In this document: positions 26,244 to 34,445 of the stretch, one piece after another | Layout of the letters: each line of letters opens with the position of its first letter | Position numbering within the stretch: position 1 is the first letter of the stretch | DNA from: Salipiger profundus | Lineage (GTDB): Bacteria > Pseudomonadota > Alphaproteobacteria > Rhodobacterales > Rhodobacteraceae | Direction of reading: 5' to 3' | DNA length: 64,000 nt | Assembly (NCBI RefSeq): GCF_001969385.1 | Contig: NZ_CP014796.1 | Span: 62,001-126,000, forward strand | Position numbers and translations under genes: made by a program | Notes under the pieces: generated by a model | What the model was told of the DNA's origin: nothing | The model's database searches: none | The model's input: only the letters and a program-made list of their open reading frames with translations

Positions 26244-27209
26244 ATGCGCGCGCTGCATCTCACGTCACATGAAATACCGCCCGTTCTGAGCGATCTGTCC
26301 GAACCGAATCCCGGCCCCGGACAGATCGGCGTCCGCATCGCCGCCTGCGGCCTGAACTTCGCCGACCTGCTGATGATGCAGGGCCGCTACCAGGACACGC
26401 CGCCCCTGCCCTTCACGCTCGGGCTCGAGGTCTCGGGCACGGTGGAGCGCGTCGGAGACGGGGTGACGGGTTTCGCGCCCGGCGACCGGGTGGCGGTCTT
26501 CGGTGGCCGCGACGGGCTGGCCGAATACGGCGTGTTCGATGCCAGCCGTGCGGTCCTCATGCCCGACAGCATGAGCTTCGAGGACGCCGCCGCCTTCCAG
26601 ATCGCCTATGGCACCAGCCACCTTGCGCTGGGGCACCGCGCGCAGCTGCAACCCGGAGAGACGCTGCTGGTGCTCGGTGCCGCCGGCGGCGTGGGGCTGA
26701 CGGCAGTCGAGATCGGCAAGCTGATGGGCGCGACGGTCATCGCCTGCGCCCGCGGCCCCGAGAAGCTCGAGATCGCGCGCAAGGCCGGGGCCGACCACCT
26801 GATCGACGCGCGCAGCGAAGACATCCGCGAGGCGGTGCGCGCCCTCGGCGGCTCCGACGTGGTCTACGACGCGGTGGGCGGCGACCAGTTCACCGCCGCC
26901 TTCCGCTCGGCCAAGCCCGAGGCCCGGATCCTGACCATCGGCTTTGCCAGCGGGGACGTCCCGCAGATCAAGGCGAACCACCTGCTGGTGAAGAACCTGA
27001 CCGTCATGGGCCTTTACTGGGGTGGCTACCTGACCTTCCGGCCCGAGGTGCTCACCGGCTCGCTGGCCGAACTCTTCGCCTGGTATGACGCCGACCGCAT
27101 CCAGCCGCACATCAGCCACGTCCTGCCGCTCGACCGGGCAATGGAGGGGCTGGAGCTGCTGCGCGAGCGCAAGTCCACCGGCAAGGTGGTCATCCGCATC
27201 CCCGGCTAG
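26244..27209 (+). CDS. Zinc-free NADPH:quinone oxidoreductase (MDR superfamily)
   Basis: 321 residues from the ATG at 26244, with GGAGGA 7 bases upstream. GroES-like N domain (ACGLNFADLLMMQGRYQDTP, LPFTLGLEVSGTVE), then the NADPH Rossmann domain with GAAGGVGLTAVEIGKLMGAT near 155. There are no structural-zinc cysteines or catalytic Cys/His ligands, which places it with QOR/CurA-type reductases that reduce quinones or enones. Divergent from the XRE regulator; converges with the LysR gene, 26 bases away. Confidence 0.92.
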   Translation: MRALHLTSHEIPPVLSDLSEPNPGPGQIGVRIAACGLNFADLLMMQGRYQDTPPLPFTLGLEVSGTVERVGDGVTGFAPGDRVAVFGGRDGLAEYGVFDASRAVLMPDSMSFEDAAAFQIAYGTSHLALGHRAQLQPGETLLVLGAAGGVGLTAVEIGKLMGATVIACARGPEKLEIARKAGADHLIDARSEDIREAVRALGGSDVVYDAVGGDQFTAAFRSAKPEARILTIGFASGDVPQIKANHLLVKNLTVMGLYWGGYLTFRPEVLTGSLAELFAWYDADRIQPHISHVLPLDRAMEGLELLRERKSTGKVVIRIPG

Positions 27210-27235
27210 GCCACCACTGCCCTGCTGCGCGGCCC

Positions 27236-28108
27236 CTACTGCGCGGCGATGTCCGTGCGCGGCCGCAGCGTCTGGAATTCGCAGCGCAGCATCTCGAGCA
27301 GGGGCTCGAGGATGCGCGGACGTGCGCCCGACGCGTAGAGGCAGACCTTCTGCATGCCGAGCTCCGGCAGCACGCCCGGCGGCACCATCTCGAAATGCGC
27401 CGGGGCGTGCCCCTCGAGCACCGGCGTGACCGCAAGGTCGGCCGAGACCGAGACCTCGATGGTGCGGTCGCTCTCGGAATCCACCGCAAGTTCCCACTCG
27501 AAGCCTTCCCGCTCCATGAGGGAGACCGCCACGGGACGGAACCCGCACCGCCGCGAAAACGCGATCCGCAGGGGCCGCGACTTCCACGCGGTGCCGCCGG
27601 GCGCGCCATACCAGCGCAACGGCACGTCGAGCAGCGACTCTCCGCCCTCGGCCGGCTCGGCCTCGGTGGTCAGGATGACGTCGACCGCACCACGCGCGAA
27701 AAGAGACTTCAACTCGGCGGTGTAGGAGCTCAACAGCTGCAGCCGCACGCGGGGAAAGTCGCGCTGCATCTTCTTCATCACGCGCGGAATGACCGGGTAG
27801 ACCACGTCGTGCGGCACGCCGAGCACGATCTCGCCCTCCCAGTCCTGCATGGTGAGACGGGCGTAGATCTCGTCGTTCAGCTCGACCATCCGCCGCGCGT
27901 AGGCCAGCAACTGCTCGCCCGCCGGGGTGAGGCTGACGCCGCGCCCGGAGCGGTCGAGCAGCGCGAGGTCGAGCATCTCTTCCAGCCGCTTGAGCTGCAT
28001 CGAGACGGCCGATTGCGTGAGGTTCAGGAAGCCGGCGGCACGGGTGACGCCTCCGGCATCGGCGACGGCCACGAAGGACCGCAGGGTGGTGATGTCGAGA
28101 TTGCGCAT
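27236..28108 (-). CDS. LysR-family transcriptional regulator
   Basis: 290 residues from the ATG at 28108. N-terminal winged HTH (residues 1-62: LDITTLRSFVAVADAGGVTRAAGFLNLTQSAVSMQLKRLE split over the usual helices; NLTQSAVSMQLKRLE is the recognition part), then the periplasmic-binding-like effector domain. Slightly shorter than the ~300 typical. It is divergent from the DUF1127 gene (126 bases between starts), which it could regulate; the quinone oxidoreductase beyond its 3' end is a less likely target. Confidence 0.93.
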   Translation of the reverse strand: MRNLDITTLRSFVAVADAGGVTRAAGFLNLTQSAVSMQLKRLEEMLDLALLDRSGRGVSLTPAGEQLLAYARRMVELNDEIYARLTMQDWEGEIVLGVPHDVVYPVIPRVMKKMQRDFPRVRLQLLSSYTAELKSLFARGAVDVILTTEAEPAEGGESLLDVPLRWYGAPGGTAWKSRPLRIAFSRRCGFRPVAVSLMEREGFEWELAVDSESDRTIEVSVSADLAVTPVLEGHAPAHFEMVPPGVLPELGMQKVCLYASGARPRILEPLLEMLRCEFQTLRPRTDIAAQ

Positions 28109-28233
28109 GGATCGGATTTCGTGATGGATGGCTTCAGGGATATTCGTTTTACAGATGGGTCGCTGGCCAGCATACCGATCACACACAAAGATTGAAACGA
28201 CAACTTTCATCACCAAATGTGAAGGATGCGATC

Positions 28234-28461
28234 ATGTCCCGTGACTTTTCCCTGCCCCGCGCTGCCGCCCGTTCCTGCCGGCCCGCGCGCCGCCGGTCGC
28301 TGCTGGCCCGGCTGCTCGACCTTCAGGCACTGATGCGCCAGCGCCGCCGCCTCGCCGAGCTCGACGACGCAGCCCTGCGCGACATCGGCATCAGCCGCGC
28401 CGATGCCCTGCGCGAGGCGGCACGCAAGCCTTGGGATGCGCCCTCGCACTGGCGTGATTGA
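28234..28461 (+). CDS. DUF1127 small arginine-rich protein
   Basis: 75 residues from the ATG at 28234, behind GAAGGATGCGATC. N-terminal basic section (RPARRRSLLARLL), then the DUF1127 core QRRRLAELDDAALRDIGISR at ~47-66 with ADALREAARKPWD after it. Small DUF1127 proteins in alphaproteobacteria bind RNA or act with regulatory RNAs in phosphate, polyamine and carbon responses (work on Agrobacterium and Rhodobacter CcaF1-type proteins). Divergent from a LysR regulator. Confidence 0.9.
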   Translation: MSRDFSLPRAAARSCRPARRRSLLARLLDLQALMRQRRRLAELDDAALRDIGISRADALREAARKPWDAPSHWRD

Positions 28462-28511
28462 AACGACCGGCAAAAGCGGTCGGAAACAGCGCGTTTCGCG
28501 GTGCTGGCATC

Positions 28512-28540
28512 TTGAAATACCCCCCGGCTCTGCCAATATC
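28512..28540 (+). promoter_or_regulatory. Weak candidate promoter of the Bax-inhibitor-1 gene
   Basis: TTGAAA (28512-28517), 17-base spacer, AATATC (28535-28540), 38 bases before the start codon. The -10 is poor; position and the 17-base spacing are the only support. Confidence 0.35.
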
Positions 28541-28578
28541 GAGAAGGAAAATATATCCGAACCAGCCTGGAGGAATAG

Positions 28579-29316
28579 ATGGCAGAATACAGAACAATCC
28601 GGACCGCCACCGGAGCGCGCGCGGCCCAGATTGACGAGGGTCTTCGCGCCCACATGAACAAGGTCTACGGGACCATGTCCATCGGGATGCTGATCACCTT
28701 CGCAGTGGCATGGGCCGTAGGTACGTCCCCCCAGCTGCTGAGCGTGTTCCGCGATCCCGCAACGCTTCAGCCCAACATCCTGGGCTGGATCGTCATGTTC
28801 GCTCCGCTGATCATGGTGTTCGCGTTCAGCGCGGCGCTGAACAAGATCTCGGCCGCCACCGCACAGGTGTTCTTCTGGGCCTTCTCGGCCGTGATGGGCC
28901 TGTCGCTCAGCTGGATCTTCGTGGCCTTCACCGGCTTCTCGATCGCGCAGGTGTTCCTCGTGACCTCGATCGCCTTCGCGGGCCTGTCGCTGTGGGGCTA
29001 CACCACGAAAAAGGACATCTCGGGTTGGGGCGCGTTCCTGATCATGGGTGTCATCGGCATTCTCGTGGCGTCGATCGTCAACATCTTCCTCGGGTCGCCC
29101 GCGATTGCCTTCGCGATCTCGATCCTCGGTGTGCTGATCTTCGCGGGCCTCACCGCCTACGACACGCAGAACATCAAGAACACCTACCTCCAGCACGCGG
29201 CGCATGGCGACAGCGAGTGGCTGGGCAAGGCCGCCATCATGGGCGCGCTGCAGCTCTACCTCGACTTCATCAACATGTTCATGTTCCTGCTGCAGCTCTT
29301 CGGAAACCGCGAGTAA
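28579..29316 (+). CDS. Bax inhibitor-1/YccA family membrane protein
   Basis: 245 residues with seven hydrophobic segments. BI-1 features: cytosolic start (RAHMNKVYGTMSIGMLITFAVA), the GLTAYDTQNIKNTYLQHAAH loop after helix 6 near 190-210, and the C-terminal LQLYLDFINMFMFLLQLFG. Bacterial members (YccA, YetJ) are pH-sensitive calcium-leak or FtsH-interacting proteins. AACCAGCCTGGAGGAATAG precedes the ATG (GGAGGA). It has its own strong terminator (29346). Confidence 0.93.
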   Translation: MAEYRTIRTATGARAAQIDEGLRAHMNKVYGTMSIGMLITFAVAWAVGTSPQLLSVFRDPATLQPNILGWIVMFAPLIMVFAFSAALNKISAATAQVFFWAFSAVMGLSLSWIFVAFTGFSIAQVFLVTSIAFAGLSLWGYTTKKDISGWGAFLIMGVIGILVASIVNIFLGSPAIAFAISILGVLIFAGLTAYDTQNIKNTYLQHAAHGDSEWLGKAAIMGALQLYLDFINMFMFLLQLFGNRE

Positions 29317-29345
29317 CACTCGCCTCTCCGGCAGGTAGACAACAG

Positions 29346-29376
29346 AAGGCCCCGTGCATCGCGCGGGGCCTTTTTT
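29346..29376 (+). terminator. Rho-independent terminator after the Bax-inhibitor-1 gene
   Basis: Nine-base-pair stem AAGGCCCCG / CGGGGCCTT (29346-29354 with 29364-29372) followed by a run of six T. A clear intrinsic terminator 30 bases after the stop. Confidence 0.9.
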
Positions 29377-29407
29377 CATACGGGCCACGCCCCGCGTGCA
29401 GCGCGGC

Positions 29408-30052
29408 TCAGGCCAGCGCCGCCGGGATCAGCCCGCGCAGCGAATTGCCCACCCAGAGCGCCTCGGCCTGCTCGAGATCATCCTGAGTAAGCACCGCCTC
29501 CTCGGCCTCGCCGGTCAGCAGCAGCGCCTCGCGCAGCACCCCCGGCAGCAGACCCGAGGACACGGGCGGCGTGAGCATCCGCCCCTCACGGCGCAGGAAG
29601 ACGTTGGTAAAGGCGCCCTCGCAGAGCTCGCCCCGCGTGTTGAAGAACAGCACCTCGAACAGGCCCGCCGGCTTCTCGCGCAGCGCCGCGTCGTAGAGCG
29701 GTCGGTGGGTCGTCTTGTGACGCAGGAAGGGGTCGGCGGGATCGAGCCGCGCCGCGGCCACTGCCACCCGCGCGAGCTCGGGCGCCGAGCCGAGATCGAA
29801 CGGCTGCTGTTCGAGCGCCACGTCGCCCTCGCGGCCGACGGTCATGCGCAGACGCAGCGGCGTGTCGGACTGGACCGCCCAGAGCCGCAAACCGATGGCC
29901 TGCGGATCGTGCCGGAACCCGAGCGCCGCACAGGTCCGGGCGCAGCGCGCAAGATGCATCCGCTCGCGGACGATGCCCGTCCCCGGCAGCCAGAGCATGG
30001 TTTCGATCACGCGGAGCGCGGGATCAGTCCTGTCACGAAGCGCGCTTTCCAT
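29408..30052 (-). CDS. pabC: Aminotransferase class IV, probable aminodeoxychorismate lyase
   Basis: 214 residues, PLP fold type IV. The catalytic Lys is in LRHKTTHRPLYD (~110-120) and the PLP phosphate/substrate region in NTRGELCEGAFTNVFLRREG followed by TPPVSSGLLPGVLREALL. It would release p-aminobenzoate from aminodeoxychorismate for folate. The ATG at 30052 overlaps the 3' end of pabB by 46 bases, a strong sign of coupled synthesis. Shorter than E. coli PabC (269) because the N-terminal strand region is reduced, as in other short proteins of this group. Confidence 0.87.
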   Translation of the reverse strand: MESALRDRTDPALRVIETMLWLPGTGIVRERMHLARCARTCAALGFRHDPQAIGLRLWAVQSDTPLRLRMTVGREGDVALEQQPFDLGSAPELARVAVAAARLDPADPFLRHKTTHRPLYDAALREKPAGLFEVLFFNTRGELCEGAFTNVFLRREGRMLTPPVSSGLLPGVLREALLLTGEAEEAVLTQDDLEQAEALWVGNSLRGLIPAALA

Positions 30053-31161
30053 AGGGCCTCTTCGTACTCCGACTCGCAGGCGCTGTCATGCACGATCCCG
30101 CCGCCGACCCCCATCCGGGCCCGTCCGTGCCCCGAAATCGTCAAGGTGCGGATGGCGACGTTGAAATCTGCCCGCCCGTCGGGCGCTGCCCAGCCGATGG
30201 CGCCACAGTAGGCGCCGCGCTCCCAGCCTTCGAGCCGGTGGATCGCCTGCATCGCGGCGATCTTCGGGGCGCCGGTGATCGAGCCGCAGGGAAACAGCGC
30301 CTCCATCAACGCCGGCAGCGCCGCCGGTGCCTCGAGCTGCGCTTCTACCCGTGACACCATCTGGTGCACGGTCTCGTAGGTCTCGACCTCGAGCAGGCGC
30401 GGCACCCTGACCGAGCCCACCCGTGCGATGCGCGACAGGTCGTTGCGCATCAGGTCGACGATCATGATGTTCTCGGCACGGTTCTTCACGTCGCCCGCCA
30501 GCGCCTCGCGCAACTCGGTATCGGCGCGCGTGGTGGCGCCGCGTGGCGCGGTGCCCTTCATCGGCGCGACCTCGATGCGGCCGTCGGCGGCGAGCCGGCA
30601 GAACAGTTCGGGCGAGCGCGACAGCAACTGCACGCCGCCCATCTCGAGATAGGCGCCGTGGCGCACCGGCTGGAAGCCCCGCATCGCGCCCCAGAGGCCG
30701 AGCGGGCTGCCGTCGAAGCCGACCTCGACCGGCATCGTCAGGTTCACCTGGTAGAGATCCCCCCGCGCGATCATGCGCTTGATCTCGTCGAAACGCCGGG
30801 CATAGGCGGCGCGGTCCCAGAGCGGGCGGGCCTCGGTCACCCGCACCTCGGCCGAGGCGACCTCTGCCGCCTCGAGCAGCGGCGCGGGATCGGCGGGGGC
30901 GTCGAAGATGCCGAACGTCAGCAGCGGGCCGGTGACGCCCTCGAGCAGCGGCGCGAGCCGTGGCTCCAGCGCATATCCCAGCTCGTAGGCGGCGAAACCT
31001 GCGATCCAGCACCCCTGCCGCCGGGCCACCTCGAGCCGGTCGAGCGCCGCGCGGGCCGAGGCCGCGTCATGCGCCGTGACAACCTCGACGGGCTCGCGGA
31101 ACAGCGCCGGTTGCCCGTCGGGCCCCGCTTCGACCAGCACGCCGTTCAGCTCTGCCGCCAT
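30007..31161 (-). CDS. pabB: Aminodeoxychorismate synthase component I
   Basis: 384 residues from the ATG at 31161 (MAAELNGVLVEAG). Chorismate-binding domain (~120-384): IARGDLYQVNLTMP, PELFCRLAADGRIEVAPMKGT, RAENIMIVDLMRNDLSRIA, ALFPCGSITGAPKIAAMQ and the C-terminal GVGGGIVHDSACESEYEEAL with Glu residues for Mg2+. The PIAMKGT-type lysine (APMKGTAPRG) identifies the aminodeoxychorismate synthase group over anthranilate synthase. The glutamine-hydrolysing partner PabA is not adjacent. Overlaps pabC. Confidence 0.93.
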   Translation of the reverse strand: MAAELNGVLVEAGPDGQPALFREPVEVVTAHDAASARAALDRLEVARRQGCWIAGFAAYELGYALEPRLAPLLEGVTGPLLTFGIFDAPADPAPLLEAAEVASAEVRVTEARPLWDRAAYARRFDEIKRMIARGDLYQVNLTMPVEVGFDGSPLGLWGAMRGFQPVRHGAYLEMGGVQLLSRSPELFCRLAADGRIEVAPMKGTAPRGATTRADTELREALAGDVKNRAENIMIVDLMRNDLSRIARVGSVRVPRLLEVETYETVHQMVSRVEAQLEAPAALPALMEALFPCGSITGAPKIAAMQAIHRLEGWERGAYCGAIGWAAPDGRADFNVAIRTLTISGHGRARMGVGGGIVHDSACESEYEEALWKARFVTGLIPRSA

Positions 31162-31224
31162 GTCCCCTGCCCTCGCCGTCGCGCTGCGACGCCACGCGCC
31201 GCGTTTCTCCTGCCCTCTCAAGCG

Positions 31225-31256
31225 AAAGACCGCACAGGTCGCCCTGCGCGGTCTTT
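31225..31256 (-). terminator. Terminator of rpmG
   Basis: On the minus strand, AAAGACCGC / GCGGTCTTT (nine pairs, 31248-31256 with 31225-31233), 26 bases after the rpmG stop. The T-run is short (TTT then CGCTT). Confidence 0.7.
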
Positions 31257-31281
31257 CTCACTGTCCCTCACGAGGTAAGGC

Positions 31282-31449
31282 TTACTTGATCTTGCCTTCC
31301 TTGTATTCGACGTGCTTCCGAGCGACCGGGTCGAACTTGCGAACGGTCATCTTCTCGGTCATCGTGCGGGCGTTCTTCTTGGTGACATAGAAGTGGCCCG
31401 TGCCTGCGGTCGAGTTCAGGCGGATCTTGATCGTGGTCGGCTTCGCCAT
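31282..31449 (-). CDS. rpmG: 50S ribosomal protein L33
   Basis: 55 residues; too short to stand out among larger frames but unmistakable: [55 protein letters not shown]. Small basic protein of the large ribosomal subunit near the tRNA exit site. It is the cysteine-free type, so it needs no zinc. CAGGAGAAG precedes the ATG at 31449. Own promoter (31507-31534) and terminator; rnpB lies just upstream on the same strand. Confidence 0.96.
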   Translation of the reverse strand: MAKPTTIKIRLNSTAGTGHFYVTKKNARTMTEKMTVRKFDPVARKHVEYKEGKIK

Positions 31450-31506
31450 GTGTCTTCTCCTGCAACGGGCCGGCGCAAGCGCCCCCGCGAAATCCTTGAA
31501 GCCTGC

Positions 31507-31534
31507 CTTTTACTCAAGCGCGGCCCCGAGTCAA
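31507..31534 (-). promoter_or_regulatory. Candidate promoter of rpmG
   Basis: On the minus strand TTGACT (31534-31529), 16-base spacer, TAAAAG (31512-31507), about 57 bases before the rpmG ATG. The -35 is good; the spacer is one base short of ideal. Confidence 0.5.
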
Positions 31535-31549
31535 CCGGGCATCGCCCGG
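31535..31549 (-). other. Short hairpin between rnpB and the rpmG promoter
   Basis: CCGGGC-ATC-GCCCGG perfect inverted repeat touching the rpmG -35 box and lying 12 bases after the 3' end of RNase P RNA. It may be the rnpB 3' hairpin or an operator; there is no T-run after it on the minus strand. Confidence 0.4.
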
Positions 31550-31560
31550 AAAATTCACGC

Positions 31561-31962
31561 GTGGAGGGCCTGTAAGCCGGATTCTGTCCACGGCGGGTTT
31601 CCCCGCCGATGGGCGACCATTCATCTTGGCGCGCGGTCGCCCGCGCGCTCATGCTGCCAACCCGGACCTCTCGGGCCGAAGCAGCCCTGCGGTGATATCC
31701 CCGAAAGGATCAGTCCCGCGCGAGGTCCCTATTTGGCATTGCTCCCGGTGGGGCTTGCCATGCGGGTCCGGTTGCCCGTCCCCCGGTGGGCTCTTACCCC
31801 ACCGTTTCACCCTTGCCCCGACGGATCGGGGCGGTCTGTTTTCTGTGGCGCTTTCCGTCAGGTTGCCCTGCCCGGGCGTTACCCGGCACCGGCGCTTCGG
31901 CGAGTCCGGACTTTCCTCCCCCGACGGGTCTCCCCGACGACAGCGGCCGCCCGGCCCTCCAC
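31561..31962 (-). ncRNA. rnpB: RNase P RNA (bacterial type A)
   Basis: About 402 nt on the minus strand. Recognised by the conserved ends and core: the 5' end GGAGGGCCGGGCGGCCGC pairs with the 3' end GGCCCTCCAC (P1), followed by GAGGAAAGTCCGGACTC (the J3/4-P4 core near 31905-31925) and, near the 3' end, the universal AGAATCCGGCTTACAGGCC. Catalytic RNA that removes tRNA 5' leaders together with the protein RnpA. The ends are set by the P1 pairing and may be off by a few bases. Any protein frame across it is spurious. Confidence 0.93.
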
Positions 31963-31970
31963 GCGCGCCC

Positions 31971-31999
31971 GACATAGGGGGGCGTCACGGGGGCGTCAA
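31971..31999 (-). promoter_or_regulatory. Promoter of rnpB
   Basis: On the minus strand TTGACG (31999-31994), 17-base spacer, TATGTC (31976-31971), ending eight bases before the predicted 5' end of the RNA. Spacing and position are ideal for a housekeeping sigma promoter. Confidence 0.75.
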
Positions 32000-32027
32000 T
32001 ACGGCCCGTGCCCCGATCGCGCGCGGC

Positions 32028-32738
32028 TCAGCGCAGCACCATCGGCTCGGCCATCCAGGCGCGGATCGCGTCGCTGACCGCATCGGGGGCCTCGAGCGTC
32101 GGCACGTGGCCCGCCTCGTCGATCTGCTCGAGCCGCGCGTTGGGGATGAGCTCGGCAAGGAAGGCCTGCCGCTTGAGCGGGTGCAGCGTGTCGTGCCCGC
32201 CGCAGAGCACGGTCACCGGCACGCGGATCTTGCGAAGCGAGCTCTGCTGGTCGCGGCGGCGCTGCAACAGACGGACCTGGCGGACGAAGACATCCGGCCC
32301 GAGCCCGGCGGCCATGTCGTCGAGCAGGGCCTGGATCTCGGCCCGGTAGGGTCCGGGCGCGAGGCAGTCGGGCGGGATGAGCCCCTTGAGCGCCGCGCCC
32401 ATCTGGCCGGTGCGCGCCTTGATGATCAGCGGATCGAACTCGGCGGCCCGCTGCGGTGTCTCGGCGAGCGGCGAGGTGTTCATCAGCATCATCCGCGCCA
32501 CCCGGTCGGGCGCGCGGCGCTGCAACTCCATCGCGACGACGCCGCCAAGTCCCAGCCCGGCAAGCGCGAAGCGGCGCGGCAGCACGTCGAGCAGCCCCGA
32601 GGCCACTTCCTCGACGCGCTCGCCACCGCCGAGCGGCGCGACCATCACCGCCATATCGCGCGAAAGATCGGCGATCTGCGGCCCGAAGAGCCGCGCGTCG
32701 CACATCAGGTCGGGCAACAGGACCAGTGGTTCAGCCAT
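32028..32738 (-). CDS. Alpha/beta hydrolase-fold protein lacking the nucleophile serine
   Basis: 236 residues from the ATG at 32738 (MAEPLVLLPDLMCDARLFGP). Alpha/beta hydrolase fold like MhpC/RsbQ-type esterases: oxyanion start LVLLPDLMCD, and C-terminal acid and His in CGGHDTLHP and EAGHVPTLEAP. At the nucleophile elbow the motif reads AGLGLGGVVA where active relatives have GxSxG; the codon is GGA (Gly), so no serine, cysteine or aspartate nucleophile is present. It may be inactive or have another role. Downstream of the SnoaL-like gene on the same strand. Confidence 0.85.
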   Translation of the reverse strand: MAEPLVLLPDLMCDARLFGPQIADLSRDMAVMVAPLGGGERVEEVASGLLDVLPRRFALAGLGLGGVVAMELQRRAPDRVARMMLMNTSPLAETPQRAAEFDPLIIKARTGQMGAALKGLIPPDCLAPGPYRAEIQALLDDMAAGLGPDVFVRQVRLLQRRRDQQSSLRKIRVPVTVLCGGHDTLHPLKRQAFLAELIPNARLEQIDEAGHVPTLEAPDAVSDAIRAWMAEPMVLR

Positions 32739-32910
32739 GCCGCCCCCGTTCGCGCACAGATCGTCCCTCTGCGGAGACCGACATGTCCTGCCTCGTTTGC
32801 GTGTTTCTGCCTCGGAGGCCGAGAGTAACAGAGCCCGCGGCGAGAGGAAGCAGGAAAGCGCCGACCCGGCAAGGGCTTGCCACCCGAAGCTGTCACGGCG
32901 ACGTGAGCGG

Positions 32911-33918
32911 CTACTGCGCGGCCATGACCTCGGGCATGGGTGCCGCTGCGTCAGGCAGGGCCACACCGCCATGGATCTGCATCCAGACCGCGGCCTCGTC
33001 GTAGAGCGTCCATTCCCGGCGCAGGCCGTCGGGGCCGAACTCGGCGTGGCTGAGGCCCATGACATGCACCTCCGCCCCGGTCGGCGCCCCGAAGGCGCCC
33101 CAGCCCAGGTGCCGCCCGGTCAGCGACCAGCGCAGCGCGGCGCGCGGCGGCATCAGCCGGGTCTCGGCGCCAATGCGGTGATGGATGACGAAGCGCGCAT
33201 CGGGCAGCGCCGCGCGCAGGGCGAACCAGAACCGCTCGGCGCCAGCTGGCCCCTCGGCCAGCACGCCGCCCGGATACGCCATGCGCGCGGCGGGGTCGTA
33301 TTGCGCCGGGATCTCGGAGAACCCTGCCGCCATGATCCGCTCGAGCAGCGCGGCAAAGGCCATGCCCCACTGGCTGCCGTTGCCGCCGCCGGTGTAGGGG
33401 CCCGGCTGGTCGAGCGCCGGGCGGAACGGCCCGTCCCCGCCCACCGGCAGTCGTGCCCGCTGCCGCGCCCAGTCAGGCCCATCGCACCCGAGCTGGCGCA
33501 GGATCGCGCCGGTGTCGCGCACCGCCCAGATCTCGCTGATGCGCCGATCCTTGGCGTAGACCTCCGACATCATCCGGAAGCGCAGCCGCTTGCCCGATGC
33601 GGCGCCGAAGACCCCGCCCCCGGCGTGGGTGCCCTGCAACAGCAGCCGCTGCGCCCCCAGCGAGCCGGTCCGGACGCCGCCGCAGTGCATGACATCCTCC
33701 GTATGCGCCGCGAGGTCCGGCAGCGTGGCAAGAAGCTCCAGTGCGTCGGCCCTGAGCGCCTCGGGCCCGTAGCCCATGGCGAGCGCCTGCCGGTGCAGAA
33801 GCTGCGGATGGCAGAGCTCGCGCAGGCCCGCATCCAGCCGCCGCCGGGTCCAGAGCGTCTCGGCCACCTCGCGCAGGAAGGCCGGGTAGCTGTCGTCTGC
33901 CGTGTCTTGCCGTCTCAT
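32911..33918 (-). CDS. Two-domain SnoaL-like (NTF2 fold) protein
   Basis: 335 residues containing two NTF2/SnoaL-like halves: residues ~10-140 (HTEDVMHCGG, then the strands FRMMSEVYAKDRRISEIW AVRD) and ~180-325 (YPGGVLAEGPAGAERFWFAL, FVIHHRIGAETRLMPPRAAL, and MGLSHAEFGPDGLRREWTLY). The double arrangement matches ester-cyclase/polyketide-cyclase-like proteins of unknown substrate. No polyketide genes are nearby. The ATG at 33918 is taken as the start. An intervening gap of 173 bases separates it from the alpha/beta hydrolase gene. Confidence 0.78.
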   Translation of the reverse strand: MRRQDTADDSYPAFLREVAETLWTRRRLDAGLRELCHPQLLHRQALAMGYGPEALRADALELLATLPDLAAHTEDVMHCGGVRTGSLGAQRLLLQGTHAGGGVFGAASGKRLRFRMMSEVYAKDRRISEIWAVRDTGAILRQLGCDGPDWARQRARLPVGGDGPFRPALDQPGPYTGGGNGSQWGMAFAALLERIMAAGFSEIPAQYDPAARMAYPGGVLAEGPAGAERFWFALRAALPDARFVIHHRIGAETRLMPPRAALRWSLTGRHLGWGAFGAPTGAEVHVMGLSHAEFGPDGLRREWTLYDEAAVWMQIHGGVALPDAAAPMPEVMAAQ

Positions 33919-33984
33919 GCCACTCTCCCGCCAGGCTCGCGGCGGGAGAGTGGCGCAACATGGTTAGCAAATCGTTGGGGTGCC

Positions 33985-34422
33985 TCAGTCCGAGCCGTAG
34001 CCCTGCCAGCGGAACGCGCCATCCGAGGCCCGCAGCGGCGAGAACGGATTGTGCGCGATCTCCCAGACATGCCCCTCCGGGTCGGCGAAATAGGCATGGT
34101 AGCCGCCCCAGAACACCTCCTGCGGGGCCTTCAGGATGCGCGCCCCGGCGGTCTCGGCCCGCGCAACCAGCGCGTCGACCGCATCGCGACTGTCGAGGTT
34201 ATGCGCCAGCGTCAGTGCGCCGTGGCCCAGTTCCTCGACCGGCAGGCCGATGTCCTTCGCAAGATCGTCGAGCCCGAACAGCCCCAGCGTCTGCCCCAGC
34301 AGGTCGTAGGCGATGACCCCGTCGGGCCCCGGCGCCCGGGCCCAGCCCATCGCGTCGTAGAACGCCGTGGCGCGGTCCATGTCGCGCACCCCCAGCGTGA
34401 TCAGGCTGATTCTCTGGTCCAT
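33985..34422 (-). CDS. VOC family (glyoxalase/bleomycin-resistance fold) protein
   Basis: 145 residues from the ATG at 34422 (MDQRISLITLGVRDMDRATA). Paired beta-alpha-beta-beta-beta modules typical of the VOC superfamily: FYDAMGWARAPG, TLAHNLDSRDAVDALVARAE, FWGGYHAYFADPEGHVWEIAHNPF with the C-terminal metal-site Glu in HVWEIAHN. Small-molecule metal enzyme or binding protein; substrate unknown. It follows an alpha/beta hydrolase gene on the same strand at 23 bases, so these two are probably one operon. Confidence 0.9.
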   Translation of the reverse strand: MDQRISLITLGVRDMDRATAFYDAMGWARAPGPDGVIAYDLLGQTLGLFGLDDLAKDIGLPVEELGHGALTLAHNLDSRDAVDALVARAETAGARILKAPQEVFWGGYHAYFADPEGHVWEIAHNPFSPLRASDGAFRWQGYGSD

Positions 34423-34445
34423 CCGCGCTCCTCCCCCGGCTGAGC

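Noticed and set aside
31400..32077. Open frames across 31.4-32.1 kb on both strands
   Set aside because: They cross the RNase P RNA gene, whose conserved core and P1 pairing are clear.
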